This document shows, piece by piece, positions 19,891 through 27,607 of a DNA stretch of 34,152 bases. Origin of the DNA: Flavobacteriales bacterium (GTDB lineage: Bacteria; Bacteroidota; Bacteroidia; Flavobacteriales; JANQLC01); the NCBI GenBank assembly GCA_028280815.1, contig JANQLC010000018.1:1-34152 (forward strand), read 5' to 3'. A model generated the notes under the pieces. It was not told where the DNA came from, did no database searches, and saw only the letters and a program-made list of their open reading frames with translations. Numbering within the stretch: the stretch's first letter is position 1; every line of letters starts with the position of its first letter. Both the position numbers and the translations under genes were made by a program.

Positions 19891-20670
19891 ATGGAGTTTG
19901 AGCTGAAGCGAGCCGGTCGTTTTAACTATATCGATGCAGGGCGTGGTTGCCCGCTGATCCTGTTACATGGCCTAATGGGCAGCTTGAGCAACTTCAGCGA
20001 AACCATCGCTCATTTTTCCAAAAAAAATTATCGCGTTGTCGCGCCCTGTTTGCCCATGTACAAGCTCCCGTTGTTAAAGACCAATGTGACGAGCTTTGCG
20101 CAATATTTGGATGAGCTCATCAAATGCTTAGAAATCAAAGGCGCAACACTTATCGGCAATTCGCTGGGCGGACACATCGCCTTGATCTATGCCAAACGAC
20201 GTCCTGAAAGGATTCACAGCATCGTACTCACCGGCAGTTCGGGGCTGTATGAGAGCGCCGTGGGAAACAGCTTTCCAAAGCGGAAAAACGTCGAATACAT
20301 ACGCAAAAAAGCGCTGGATGTATTCCACGACCCAGACATGGTAACCGACGAGCTGGTGGCAGAATTATTCGAATTGGTAAACGACAGAAACAAAGTGATA
20401 AAAACCTTGTCGGTGGCCAAAAGCGCCATACGTCACAACATGGCTCAAGAGCTGAGCTCTTTTAGAATGCCGTTCTGCTTGATATGGGGCAAGAACGACA
20501 AAGTAACCCCACCGGATGTGGCTGAAGACTTTCACCGGCTCCTGCCCGACTCGGATTTGTATTGGATCGATCGTTGCGGTCATGCGCCCATGATGGAAAA
20601 GCCCAGGGAGTTCAATGAAATTTTAGACAGGTGGTTAGCCCGATTTGTCCGTCTGACACATGCGAATTAA
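19891..20670 (+). CDS. Alpha/beta-fold hydrolase
   Basis: LILLHGLMGSLSNFSE, nucleophile elbow IGNSLGGHIALIYA, IWGKNDKVTPP and CGHAPMMEKP motifs. Confidence 0.92.
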   Translation: MEFELKRAGRFNYIDAGRGCPLILLHGLMGSLSNFSETIAHFSKKNYRVVAPCLPMYKLPLLKTNVTSFAQYLDELIKCLEIKGATLIGNSLGGHIALIYAKRRPERIHSIVLTGSSGLYESAVGNSFPKRKNVEYIRKKALDVFHDPDMVTDELVAELFELVNDRNKVIKTLSVAKSAIRHNMAQELSSFRMPFCLIWGKNDKVTPPDVAEDFHRLLPDSDLYWIDRCGHAPMMEKPREFNEILDRWLARFVRLTHAN

Positions 20671-21337
20671 AGAGGTCCAGTTTATCAGCAGCAGCGCAGA
20701 TATCGAAGACTGCCCCAGAGCACCATTGCCCGAGTACGCCTTTATCGGGCGATCCAATGTGGGCAAGTCTTCGCTCATCAATTGTTTGACAGGTCGAAAA
20801 TCCCTGGCAAAAACCGCTGCCAGGCCTGGCAAAACCCAGACCGTCGACCACTTCCTCGTAAATGATCGCTGGTTTCTGGTCGATTTACCCGGTTGTGGCC
20901 ATGCCCGCGTTTCCAAGACCCGAAGGGATCGCTTTGGAAGGTTAATCGAAAGCTATATCAGCGAGCGAGTGCAATTGGTCTGCCTCTTCGTCCTGGTAGA
21001 CGCAAGGCGTGAATGGCAAAAGTCGGATGCTGGATTTTTGCGCTGGCTCGGCGAAGGGGAGATCCCCTTTGCATTGGTCCTCACCAAAACGGACAAGCTC
21101 AGACGAGGCGAACTGCAAAAAAACCTGAGCCATTACAAGGCGCAAATGCGTCATGACTGGGAAGTGATGCCGAAATTTTTTTCAACCAGTGCCTTGAAAA
21201 AATGGGGCGGGGATTCCATCTTAACCTATATCGATGAATTGAATCAATCGCTGCGGCTTGTCCCCCAAAATCAATCCAGCCGGCTTGCCAACAAAGTGAG
21301 ACCTACCAGCTGCACAATCCACTTTGAAAGAGGATAA
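20660..21337 (+). CDS. engB: Ribosome biogenesis GTP-binding protein EngB/YsxC
   Basis: AFIGRSNVGKSSLINCLTGRKSLAKTAARPGKTQTVDHFLVNDRWFLVDLPGCGHA and VLTKTDKL motifs. Confidence 0.96.
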   Translation: MRIKEVQFISSSADIEDCPRAPLPEYAFIGRSNVGKSSLINCLTGRKSLAKTAARPGKTQTVDHFLVNDRWFLVDLPGCGHARVSKTRRDRFGRLIESYISERVQLVCLFVLVDARREWQKSDAGFLRWLGEGEIPFALVLTKTDKLRRGELQKNLSHYKAQMRHDWEVMPKFFSTSALKKWGGDSILTYIDELNQSLRLVPQNQSSRLANKVRPTSCTIHFERG

Positions 21338-21434
21338 ACAGGCTTAACACCCCAACTGCTGAAAAACCGCCTCCCAAAATCCCCGCTGGTAAACAGCGCG
21401 CCCAAATACATACAACTGGTGGGAATCGAGTTCG

Positions 21435-21785
21435 TTAAAAATCCCCTGCGCCCTTATGCGATAAACCGGCCTGCTTCGCAAAGTGGTTGCCAAACGATTC
21501 GATTTCAGTCGCCAGCTCTTCCTCCGAAGTGGCACGGCTATAGGTAGTGGACATGGCGATAAACAGCTGGTGGAAAAACTTTTTCATATCGTCTAAGGGC
21601 ATGTCTTTTGTCCACAGGTCTACGCGCAGCGCTTCCCGTTTTGTAGAGTCCCATACGGAGAGAAAAACGGCCTTTACCGCCTGGTTTTCCAAGCTGCCCT
21701 CTTCTGCACACCACTCGATTTTCTCCGGCACCCGGTTTTCATCCAGACCGACTGTAAGGGTTATTTTGGTTTCTGTCTTAACCAT
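21435..21785 (-). CDS. gldC: Gliding motility-associated protein GldC
   Basis: GLDENRVPEKIEW, SVWDSTKREALRVDLWTKDMPLDDMKKFFHQLF matches recalled GldC family sequence; adjacent to gldB. Confidence 0.85.
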   Translation of the reverse strand: MVKTETKITLTVGLDENRVPEKIEWCAEEGSLENQAVKAVFLSVWDSTKREALRVDLWTKDMPLDDMKKFFHQLFIAMSTTYSRATSEEELATEIESFGNHFAKQAGLSHKGAGDF

Positions 21786-21867
21786 CTGCTCAGGGTTTGG
21801 GTTTGTAGTGCGAGGCTTTTAGTATGACCATCGGATCGTTTTCTTCGATAAGCGCTGGCAAAGCGCA

Positions 21868-22761
21868 TTACGGGTTTTTATCTCGATACGCCTGCACGAT
21901 CCGCCAACCGACCCAAATGCCAACCCCACCCGGGGAATCCTTATCGATTTCCAAATAAAACTTAGAAAAAGGAGCGATGGATAAAAAGCGACTTTCCAAT
22001 CTCTTATCTTTTCGGTACAACATATCAGCGGTTACGAAGTAATTCCAAATTTGGAACTCATTATCGAGACACCACTGCTGCGATGCTCGGGTATAGCCCA
22101 TCAGCTGGTAAGCCGGAATTTGCGGTGCAAGCGCTTGGGCCAGCATCCTGATCTTTCCAAAATAGATCAGCTCAGATAAAAAAGTCTGATCTCTCGGCAG
22201 CGGTACAAAGGCCTTAGCCAGGGCTAGGGCGAGGTGGGGCAAGATTTGCGCCGGTTCAAAGCGCGCGCGCATATATCGGGGTAACCCCCGATAAAATTTC
22301 GAATCGGCACCCAAAAACAAATCACCAGCCACCAAGAGCAGGCTGTCCCGATAGCATACCGGATTTTGCCAGTCGAGACCGGAGACATACCAATAAGTCG
22401 TAGGTATTTTACAGTCGGGGTAGTAAAATTTCAGGTGTTTAAACAAATCGAGCAGTTTGGGCTTGTACCGATGGAAATGCAGGGATTCAGTCGCCCTGTA
22501 TAGGGAGCGCTCCCATGCATTGCGACGCTTCGCTTCCCAAACCGAATCCGGCGTAGCGGCATCGAAAAAAAATGGAAATCGCACTTTGACTGCGGCCAAG
22601 GTGCGAGTGGTATCGTAAAAAGCGCGTGCAAAATCCACCGTCTCAGCTGCCACTTGAATGCCCGAAACAGCCCCATCTGGTTTCTTACCGGCATGACAGG
22701 AAGTCAACAAGAACAAAAAGACAGCAGCATACTTCACGAAAAGCCGTATTTTTAGGCGCAA
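21868..22761 (-). CDS. gldB: Gliding motility lipoprotein GldB
   Basis: Lipoprotein signal (FLFLLTSC), KYYFPDCKIPTT-like segment, and C-terminal APFSKFYLEIDKDSPGGVGIWVGWRIVQAY. The ORF start is TTG. A GTG start at 22737 (MKYAAVFLFLLTSC) is more plausible. Confidence 0.85.
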   Translation of the reverse strand: MRLKIRLFVKYAAVFLFLLTSCHAGKKPDGAVSGIQVAAETVDFARAFYDTTRTLAAVKVRFPFFFDAATPDSVWEAKRRNAWERSLYRATESLHFHRYKPKLLDLFKHLKFYYPDCKIPTTYWYVSGLDWQNPVCYRDSLLLVAGDLFLGADSKFYRGLPRYMRARFEPAQILPHLALALAKAFVPLPRDQTFLSELIYFGKIRMLAQALAPQIPAYQLMGYTRASQQWCLDNEFQIWNYFVTADMLYRKDKRLESRFLSIAPFSKFYLEIDKDSPGGVGIWVGWRIVQAYRDKNP

Positions 22762-22766
22762 AGTTA
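22759..22766 (-). promoter_or_regulatory. Candidate -7 promoter element for gldB-gldC
   Basis: Minus-strand TAACTTTG (TAnnTTTG), 21 bp upstream of the proposed GTG start at 22737. Confidence 0.4.
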
Positions 22767-22781
22767 AAAACTAAAACGCGG

Positions 22782-23570
22782 ATGCAGCTGGAAGAAGTAA
22801 TCGATTTCATCGTTCATTGGCTCACCGATTACCGCGAAAAATCCGGTGCAAAAGGCTTCGTAGTCGGCGTTTCCGGGGGTGTTGACAGCGCTGTTACCGC
22901 TGCGCTAAGCGCCCTGACGGCAGCGCCTACACGCCTGGTCGAAATGCCCATTCACCAAGCGGAGAGCCAGCGCACCCGAGCCCAAAACCACATAGCATTT
23001 TTAAAGAAAAATCACCCAAACGTGAGCGATTTGCAGCTGGATCTCACAGGCCCCTTTGACGTTTTACAACGCGTGCTGACACAAGACCCGGCTGCGGAAA
23101 CCCATTCCTTAGCATTGGCTAACACACGTGCGCGTTTGCGCATGGTTACCCTGTATTTTGAGGCGCAAGTCCACGGCTACCTCGTGGTGGGCACCGGAAA
23201 CAAAGTCGAGGATTTCGGAGTCGGTTTCTTCACCAAGTACGGTGATGGTGGCGTAGACCTCAGCCCCATTGCCGACCTGTACAAATCCGAAGTATACGCG
23301 CTCGCAAAGGCATTGGGCATTGACGAGGCCATTGCAAAAGCAGAACCCACCGACGGGCTTTGGAGCGACAACCGAAGCGACCAAGCTCAATTGGGCGCCA
23401 CCTATGACGAATTGGAGTGGGCGATGAAAAACCATCCGGATTTAGATGTCAAAACCCTGTCGGGCAGGGAGAGATGGGTTTACCAGCGCTATGCCGAGCT
23501 CCACGAAAAAAACGCGCACAAATGGCGCCCCATACCCGTGGCAAAAATACCCGACTCATTGAAGAACTGA
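22782..23570 (+). CDS. nadE: NH3-dependent NAD+ synthetase
   Basis: GFVVGVSGGVDSAVTAALSA (PP-loop), VVGTGNKVEDFGVGFFTKYGDGGVDLSPIADLYKSEVY. ORF trimmed to the ATG at 22782 (MQLEEVIDFIVHWL). Confidence 0.95.
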   Translation: MQLEEVIDFIVHWLTDYREKSGAKGFVVGVSGGVDSAVTAALSALTAAPTRLVEMPIHQAESQRTRAQNHIAFLKKNHPNVSDLQLDLTGPFDVLQRVLTQDPAAETHSLALANTRARLRMVTLYFEAQVHGYLVVGTGNKVEDFGVGFFTKYGDGGVDLSPIADLYKSEVYALAKALGIDEAIAKAEPTDGLWSDNRSDQAQLGATYDELEWAMKNHPDLDVKTLSGRERWVYQRYAELHEKNAHKWRPIPVAKIPDSLKN

Positions 23571-23599
23571 GCAAATCCGACGAGACTTTACGAGCTCGA

Positions 23600-24320
23600 C
23601 ACAAGCGCGCAATCAGCGAGACAAACACCAAAAAACAAGCCCTCTTCTCAAGCCGACCATTGGAAATAAAAGAGCAAGCCCTGACTTCAAACCGTCCAGC
23701 GTCAAATAGGCGACAAAGTCGGCTGTGCTGACCACAGACCCATACAAAAAAACAAGTCCCGCTTTCAAGTCGCATCCAGAGACAAATACAAAGCGTAGGG
23801 TTGGAGGCTCAGACCGGCCCATAGGACAAGAGCGATCCCCTTTTCAAACGGTCTCCTTCAGAGACGAAACCCAAAAAACACCCCTCACTTCTCAGACGCA
23901 CGCCAAGTGAAAAATACAACGAACGACAGCGGGCTGGCCACGGGAATAAAAAGGGTCTGCTTTCAAACCCGCACACACAGGGACTAACGCGGCTCGCGGC
24001 TGTGGGCGAGTGGGATATCATTTTCAAACCCGCACACACAGGGACTAACGGCAAATATAAGCTGCCACGCACTGCCAAAAAAGTTCAAACCCGCGCACAC
24101 AGGGACTAACGCCATATAAAAGCGATATAAAAAGCCACGATTTATTCAAACCCGCGCATACAGGGACTAACGCATAAAAATTTGATTATCAACAACTTAA
24201 TACTGTTCAAACCCGCGCACACAGGGACTAACGCCAAAACACAGGTCGTCTTTCAAACGTCAAAAGGAAGTAAAAATAAGCGCAGCGTTTGAGCTGACTC
24301 CCTCAGAGACAAACCCCAAA
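23600..24320 (-). repeat. Degenerate quasi-periodic intergenic repeat array (locus B1), flanking and enclosing the 61-bp array
   Basis: On + strand, recurrent (T)TTCAAAC/CTTCAAACCG/CTCAGAC cores followed by CAGAGACAAA-type blocks and CCAAAAAACAAG, near 23647, 23686, 23764, 23808, 23843, 23891 and 24252. Spacing about 35-48 nt. Confidence 0.6.
23962..24233. CRISPR. Small CRISPR-like array: 5 repeats of 28 nt (TTCAAACCCGCrCAyACAGGGACTAACG), 4 spacers of 33 nt
   Basis: Repeats at 23962-23989, 24023-24050, 24084-24111, 24145-24172 and 24206-24233: exact 61-nt period. Each repeat differs from consensus by at most 1 nt. The four spacers are mutually unrelated. No cas genes in the window. Confidence 0.7.
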
Positions 24321-24529
24321 AACAAAGGCTGGTGTGTTCCAGACCCCCACGCGGATTGCCTATCGCAATTGGGACTTGTTTTCGTCTGAATAGATAGAAT
24401 GACGATTCTCTTACGCCATTTCAATGCAAGAAAAATTGTATTGCCGGGTAGTATGTGTTTTCCAAAAAAAGGACGATTCGTTTTTCGGACTATATTTGCA
24501 ACTGGAGCCTAGGGCAGAAACCAAAAAAA

Positions 24530-24995
24530 TAAAAGTCGCCTTTTAAACTGGATCCCACAGGTAAAAATCAAAGAGCAACCCTAGATTTTCAGACCCACGC
24601 CAGCTCAAAATACGCGGCAAAAGTGACCGGTTTGACCTATTGGATGCACACCTCTTACCCAAATCTGCGCAGCAGGTCAACGAGGGTGTTTCCCATGTGA
24701 TCGATACCGAGATTAGACTGTTGAAACAAAACGCGGGGATAAAAAAACAAATCCTTTTTCGACCGATCGGCACAGCGCAAAAACGAGAGGATAAGACCCG
24801 CTTTTCAGCTGACATAGGAGACAAAGAGCTCCCCCTTTTCAAACCGACTGAGAAGACAAATACCCAAAAACAAGCCCGCCCTTCAGACCTTCCACAGAGA
24901 CAAAGGCCAAAAAATGGAGCCGAATTTCCAAACTGCCAAGCGGGAACGGAAAATAAGCCTCGTCCTTCAGGTCGCAGGGGAATCGATGGACGAAA
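24530..24995 (-). repeat. Degenerate quasi-periodic intergenic repeat array (locus B2)
   Basis: Cores on + strand: CCTTTTAAACTGG (~24540), GATTTTCAGACC (~24585), CTTTTCAGCTGACATAGGAGACAAAG (~24801), CTTTTCAAACCGACTGAGAAGACAAATACCCAAAAACAAG (~24835), CTTCAGACCTTCCACAGAGACAAAGGCC (~24881), TTTCCAAACTG (~24926), CTTCAGGTCG (~24965). Confidence 0.6.
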
Positions 24996-25001
24996 AACCC
25001 A

Positions 25002-26921
25002 TCAAACCACCCGCGTTAAAAATTTATCCAAAACGACCATCAACCTCTTTGTGTTCATGATTTCTCGTATCGCAGCGGTTCTCTCGGATTCTCCCTGGGC
25101 TTTTAACCCCTGCGCCAGGGTTTTCAGCTGCCTCTCCAAAAACTGCCTCTTGTAGCGAAAAATGGTATCCAAGAGTTCACGACTCAAACGCGTACCCGGT
25201 CGGGCGACATAAACGCCCATGCGCTTCCAGTCGTGCAAAGGTTGTTCTTCTAACATTAGGTCAGCGGCCATAGCCGCCACTTCAGGGTCGGGGTGGACGG
25301 CGAAATGCGCACCGCTGAGCAGCTCGTCTCGGGATTCCCAATGTCGTCTGATCTCTTCAAAAATCTTTCTGAGAACGGGATGCTGCAAGGTTATGGCGTC
25401 CTCTACCAATAGCTGAATGGCTTCTTCAGCAAGCGTGGTCTCATAGGATTCGGATTCACCGGGTATTTTTATCGCGATCTCTTCGGTCCCGTACAGCAAC
25501 ATAGCGCGCAGCAATGCCCGCTCGAGTTCCGCTTCGTGAGGACGCATTTCGCGCGGTTCCGACTGGAGGACTTCAAAGGCCTTTCGCTTTGGCCTTCCCG
25601 CCGCTTCCCGCCCGTCTCTTTGGAGGTATCGATTCAATTGGCTGAAGAGCGCCTGTTCCGATACCTGAAAGATAGCAGCGCTCTCCCGAATGTACAGCTC
25701 CCGCTTGATAAAATCATCTACCTTAGCGATACTGCGCACGACATCGCCGACGACCGCTGCCTTTTTCAAGGGATCACCCTGGGCTTCTGCAGCCTTCAAT
25801 CGCGCTTTGAATCGAATGAAGTCCTCGCTTTCCCGTTGTAAAAATTCGCGCAAGGCATCGGTTGAGCAACTGCGTGCAAAAGCATCTGGATCCCGACCCG
25901 CTGGGAAGAGCAAGACCCTTACATTCATCCCTTGTTCCAAGACCAAATCCAAACCGCGAAGCGCCGCTTTGACCCCTGCTGAATCCCCATCGAAAAGTAT
26001 GGTTAGGTTTTGCGTCAACCGCTTGATCAGGCGTATTTGTGCCACCGTCAGGGAAGTACCCAAGCTCGCTACCGCGTTTTTCACCCCGCTTTGATGCAGC
26101 GAAATCACATCGGTATAGCCCTCGACCAAATAGCAGTTGTCCCGTTTGACGATTTCTCTCTTCGACTGAAAAATACCGTACAGCGTCTCGCTCTTGTTGT
26201 AAATAACACTCTGCGGAGAATTGATATACTTGGGCAATTCACCATCCGATTTCAAAATGCGGCCGCCAAAACCCAGTGTACGGCCTGAAAAACTGTGGAT
26301 GGGAAAGATCAGACGCCCCCGAAAGCGATCCAAGTGCGCATCACCGCTTTCCCGAGTGATTGTCAAGCCGGTCTGCGCCAAAAATTCCAATCGATAGCCG
26401 CGCTCGAGCGCTGCGACCGTAAAAGCACTCCGCTCATCGAGGCAATAGCCCAATTCAAATCCTCCAATCGCCGCCGCCGAAAAGCCGCGCGCCTTACAAT
26501 ACGCCAATCCGACTGCCCTCCCCTTGGGATTTTCGGTTAGGACCTTTTGAAAATACCCCTTGGCGAAATCCGTGACGATGTAGAGGCTCTCGCGCTCGCT
26601 CGCCCGCTGCACTCGCTCCGGCGTCTGCCGCTCTTCTCTGATCTCAACGCCATATTTCTCAGCGAGATAACGCAGGGCTTCAGGATAGGAATAATGCTCG
26701 TGCTCCATCAAAAAAGTAACCGCGTTGCCCCCCTTCCCAGAACTGAAATCCTTCCAGATCTGCTTGGCCGGCGAAACCACAAAAGAGGGCGTTTTTTCAT
26801 CGCTAAACGGGCTTAAAGCCTTGAAGTTGCGCCCGGACTTTTTGAGCCTGACAAATTCTCCGACCACTTCCTCAACGCGGGCAACCGCAAAAATTTCAGC
26901 TATGGTTTCCTGGGTGATCAT
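25002..26921 (-). CDS. dnaG: DNA primase
   Basis: EEVVGEFVRLKKSGRNFKALSPFSDEKTPSFVVSP, TOPRIM YLVEGYTDVISLHQSG and LFDGDSAGVKAALRGLDL motifs. Confidence 0.97.
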   Translation of the reverse strand: MITQETIAEIFAVARVEEVVGEFVRLKKSGRNFKALSPFSDEKTPSFVVSPAKQIWKDFSSGKGGNAVTFLMEHEHYSYPEALRYLAEKYGVEIREERQTPERVQRASERESLYIVTDFAKGYFQKVLTENPKGRAVGLAYCKARGFSAAAIGGFELGYCLDERSAFTVAALERGYRLEFLAQTGLTITRESGDAHLDRFRGRLIFPIHSFSGRTLGFGGRILKSDGELPKYINSPQSVIYNKSETLYGIFQSKREIVKRDNCYLVEGYTDVISLHQSGVKNAVASLGTSLTVAQIRLIKRLTQNLTILFDGDSAGVKAALRGLDLVLEQGMNVRVLLFPAGRDPDAFARSCSTDALREFLQRESEDFIRFKARLKAAEAQGDPLKKAAVVGDVVRSIAKVDDFIKRELYIRESAAIFQVSEQALFSQLNRYLQRDGREAAGRPKRKAFEVLQSEPREMRPHEAELERALLRAMLLYGTEEIAIKIPGESESYETTLAEEAIQLLVEDAITLQHPVLRKIFEEIRRHWESRDELLSGAHFAVHPDPEVAAMAADLMLEEQPLHDWKRMGVYVARPGTRLSRELLDTIFRYKRQFLERQLKTLAQGLKAQGESERTAAIREIMNTKRLMVVLDKFLTRVV

Positions 26922-27239
26922 CTGCCATACAAAATTAGCGATTTAAACCCTTGGGCCTATCGGTGGGAGTCGGATCAAAGAGTAACGCAGCCCAAAATAC
27001 CGAAAAAGCCTTTACACTATGGCTTTCAAAGGTATAATCCAGCATGGGCAACGAGTCCTGTTTACGATCTGAGGCCGGGTATTTTCCAAGGCTTTAGGAT
27101 CTGATTTTTGTATTTGCGCATTTTCTACGCTGCGTGAGCGAGGATGCCATATGCCTTTGCAATCGGAGGTTTTATCGCCTCTACGCCACTCACTTCGAGA
27201 GGAGGTACACGACCACAGCCCCTTGAAATTCCCATTGGA

Positions 27240-27500
27240 AATACGCCGCTCTTCAAAACCGCCACCCCAATACAAGAGCAAAAGACAATCCGCCTCTCAA
27301 ACCGACTCAAAAGACAAAGACTGAATTTTCAAGGCGAAGCACAGAGAGGAGAAAAGAATGAGCTCCGTCTTTAGACAGCCTAGCGGACAAAAGCACAAGC
27401 ATAAGGCCGAGTTTCAAATTCCCCCGAATTGAGATATATGATAAAGATGAGCGCGGCTTTTCAAACCGTCTCGAGTTCGAATAGGGGATAAAAACCAACG
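27240..27500 (-). repeat. Degenerate quasi-periodic intergenic repeat array (locus C)
   Basis: CTCTCAAACCGACTCAAAAGACAAAGAC (27294-27321) closely matches the 24835 unit in locus B2. CTTTTCAAACCGTCTCGAG at ~27457, CTCTTCAAAACCG at ~27249 and AATTTTCAAGG at ~27325 are further copies. Confidence 0.55.
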
Positions 27501-27607
27501 TGGTCAGCCCGGCTTGATCGACGATGGGATTGGATGACCGCCATACACAGCTGTTGATATGTATCAACACTTATAGGCTCTATTCTATAATATTCAGCTC
27601 CCAACCG

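Noticed and set aside
24234-24260. A sixth CRISPR repeat after 24233
   Set aside because: TTTCAAACGTCAAAAGG at about 24251 matches only the first 8 nt and is off the 61-nt register; treated as a degenerate family unit.
24640-25155. 171-aa plus-strand ORF
   Set aside because: It reads through the degenerate repeats and into the antisense of the dnaG 3' end; no recognisable domain.
26940-27240. tRNA or other stable RNA gene in the dnaG-queA gap
   Set aside because: No cloverleaf-compatible arms or conserved GGTTCRANYCC T-loop found by eye.
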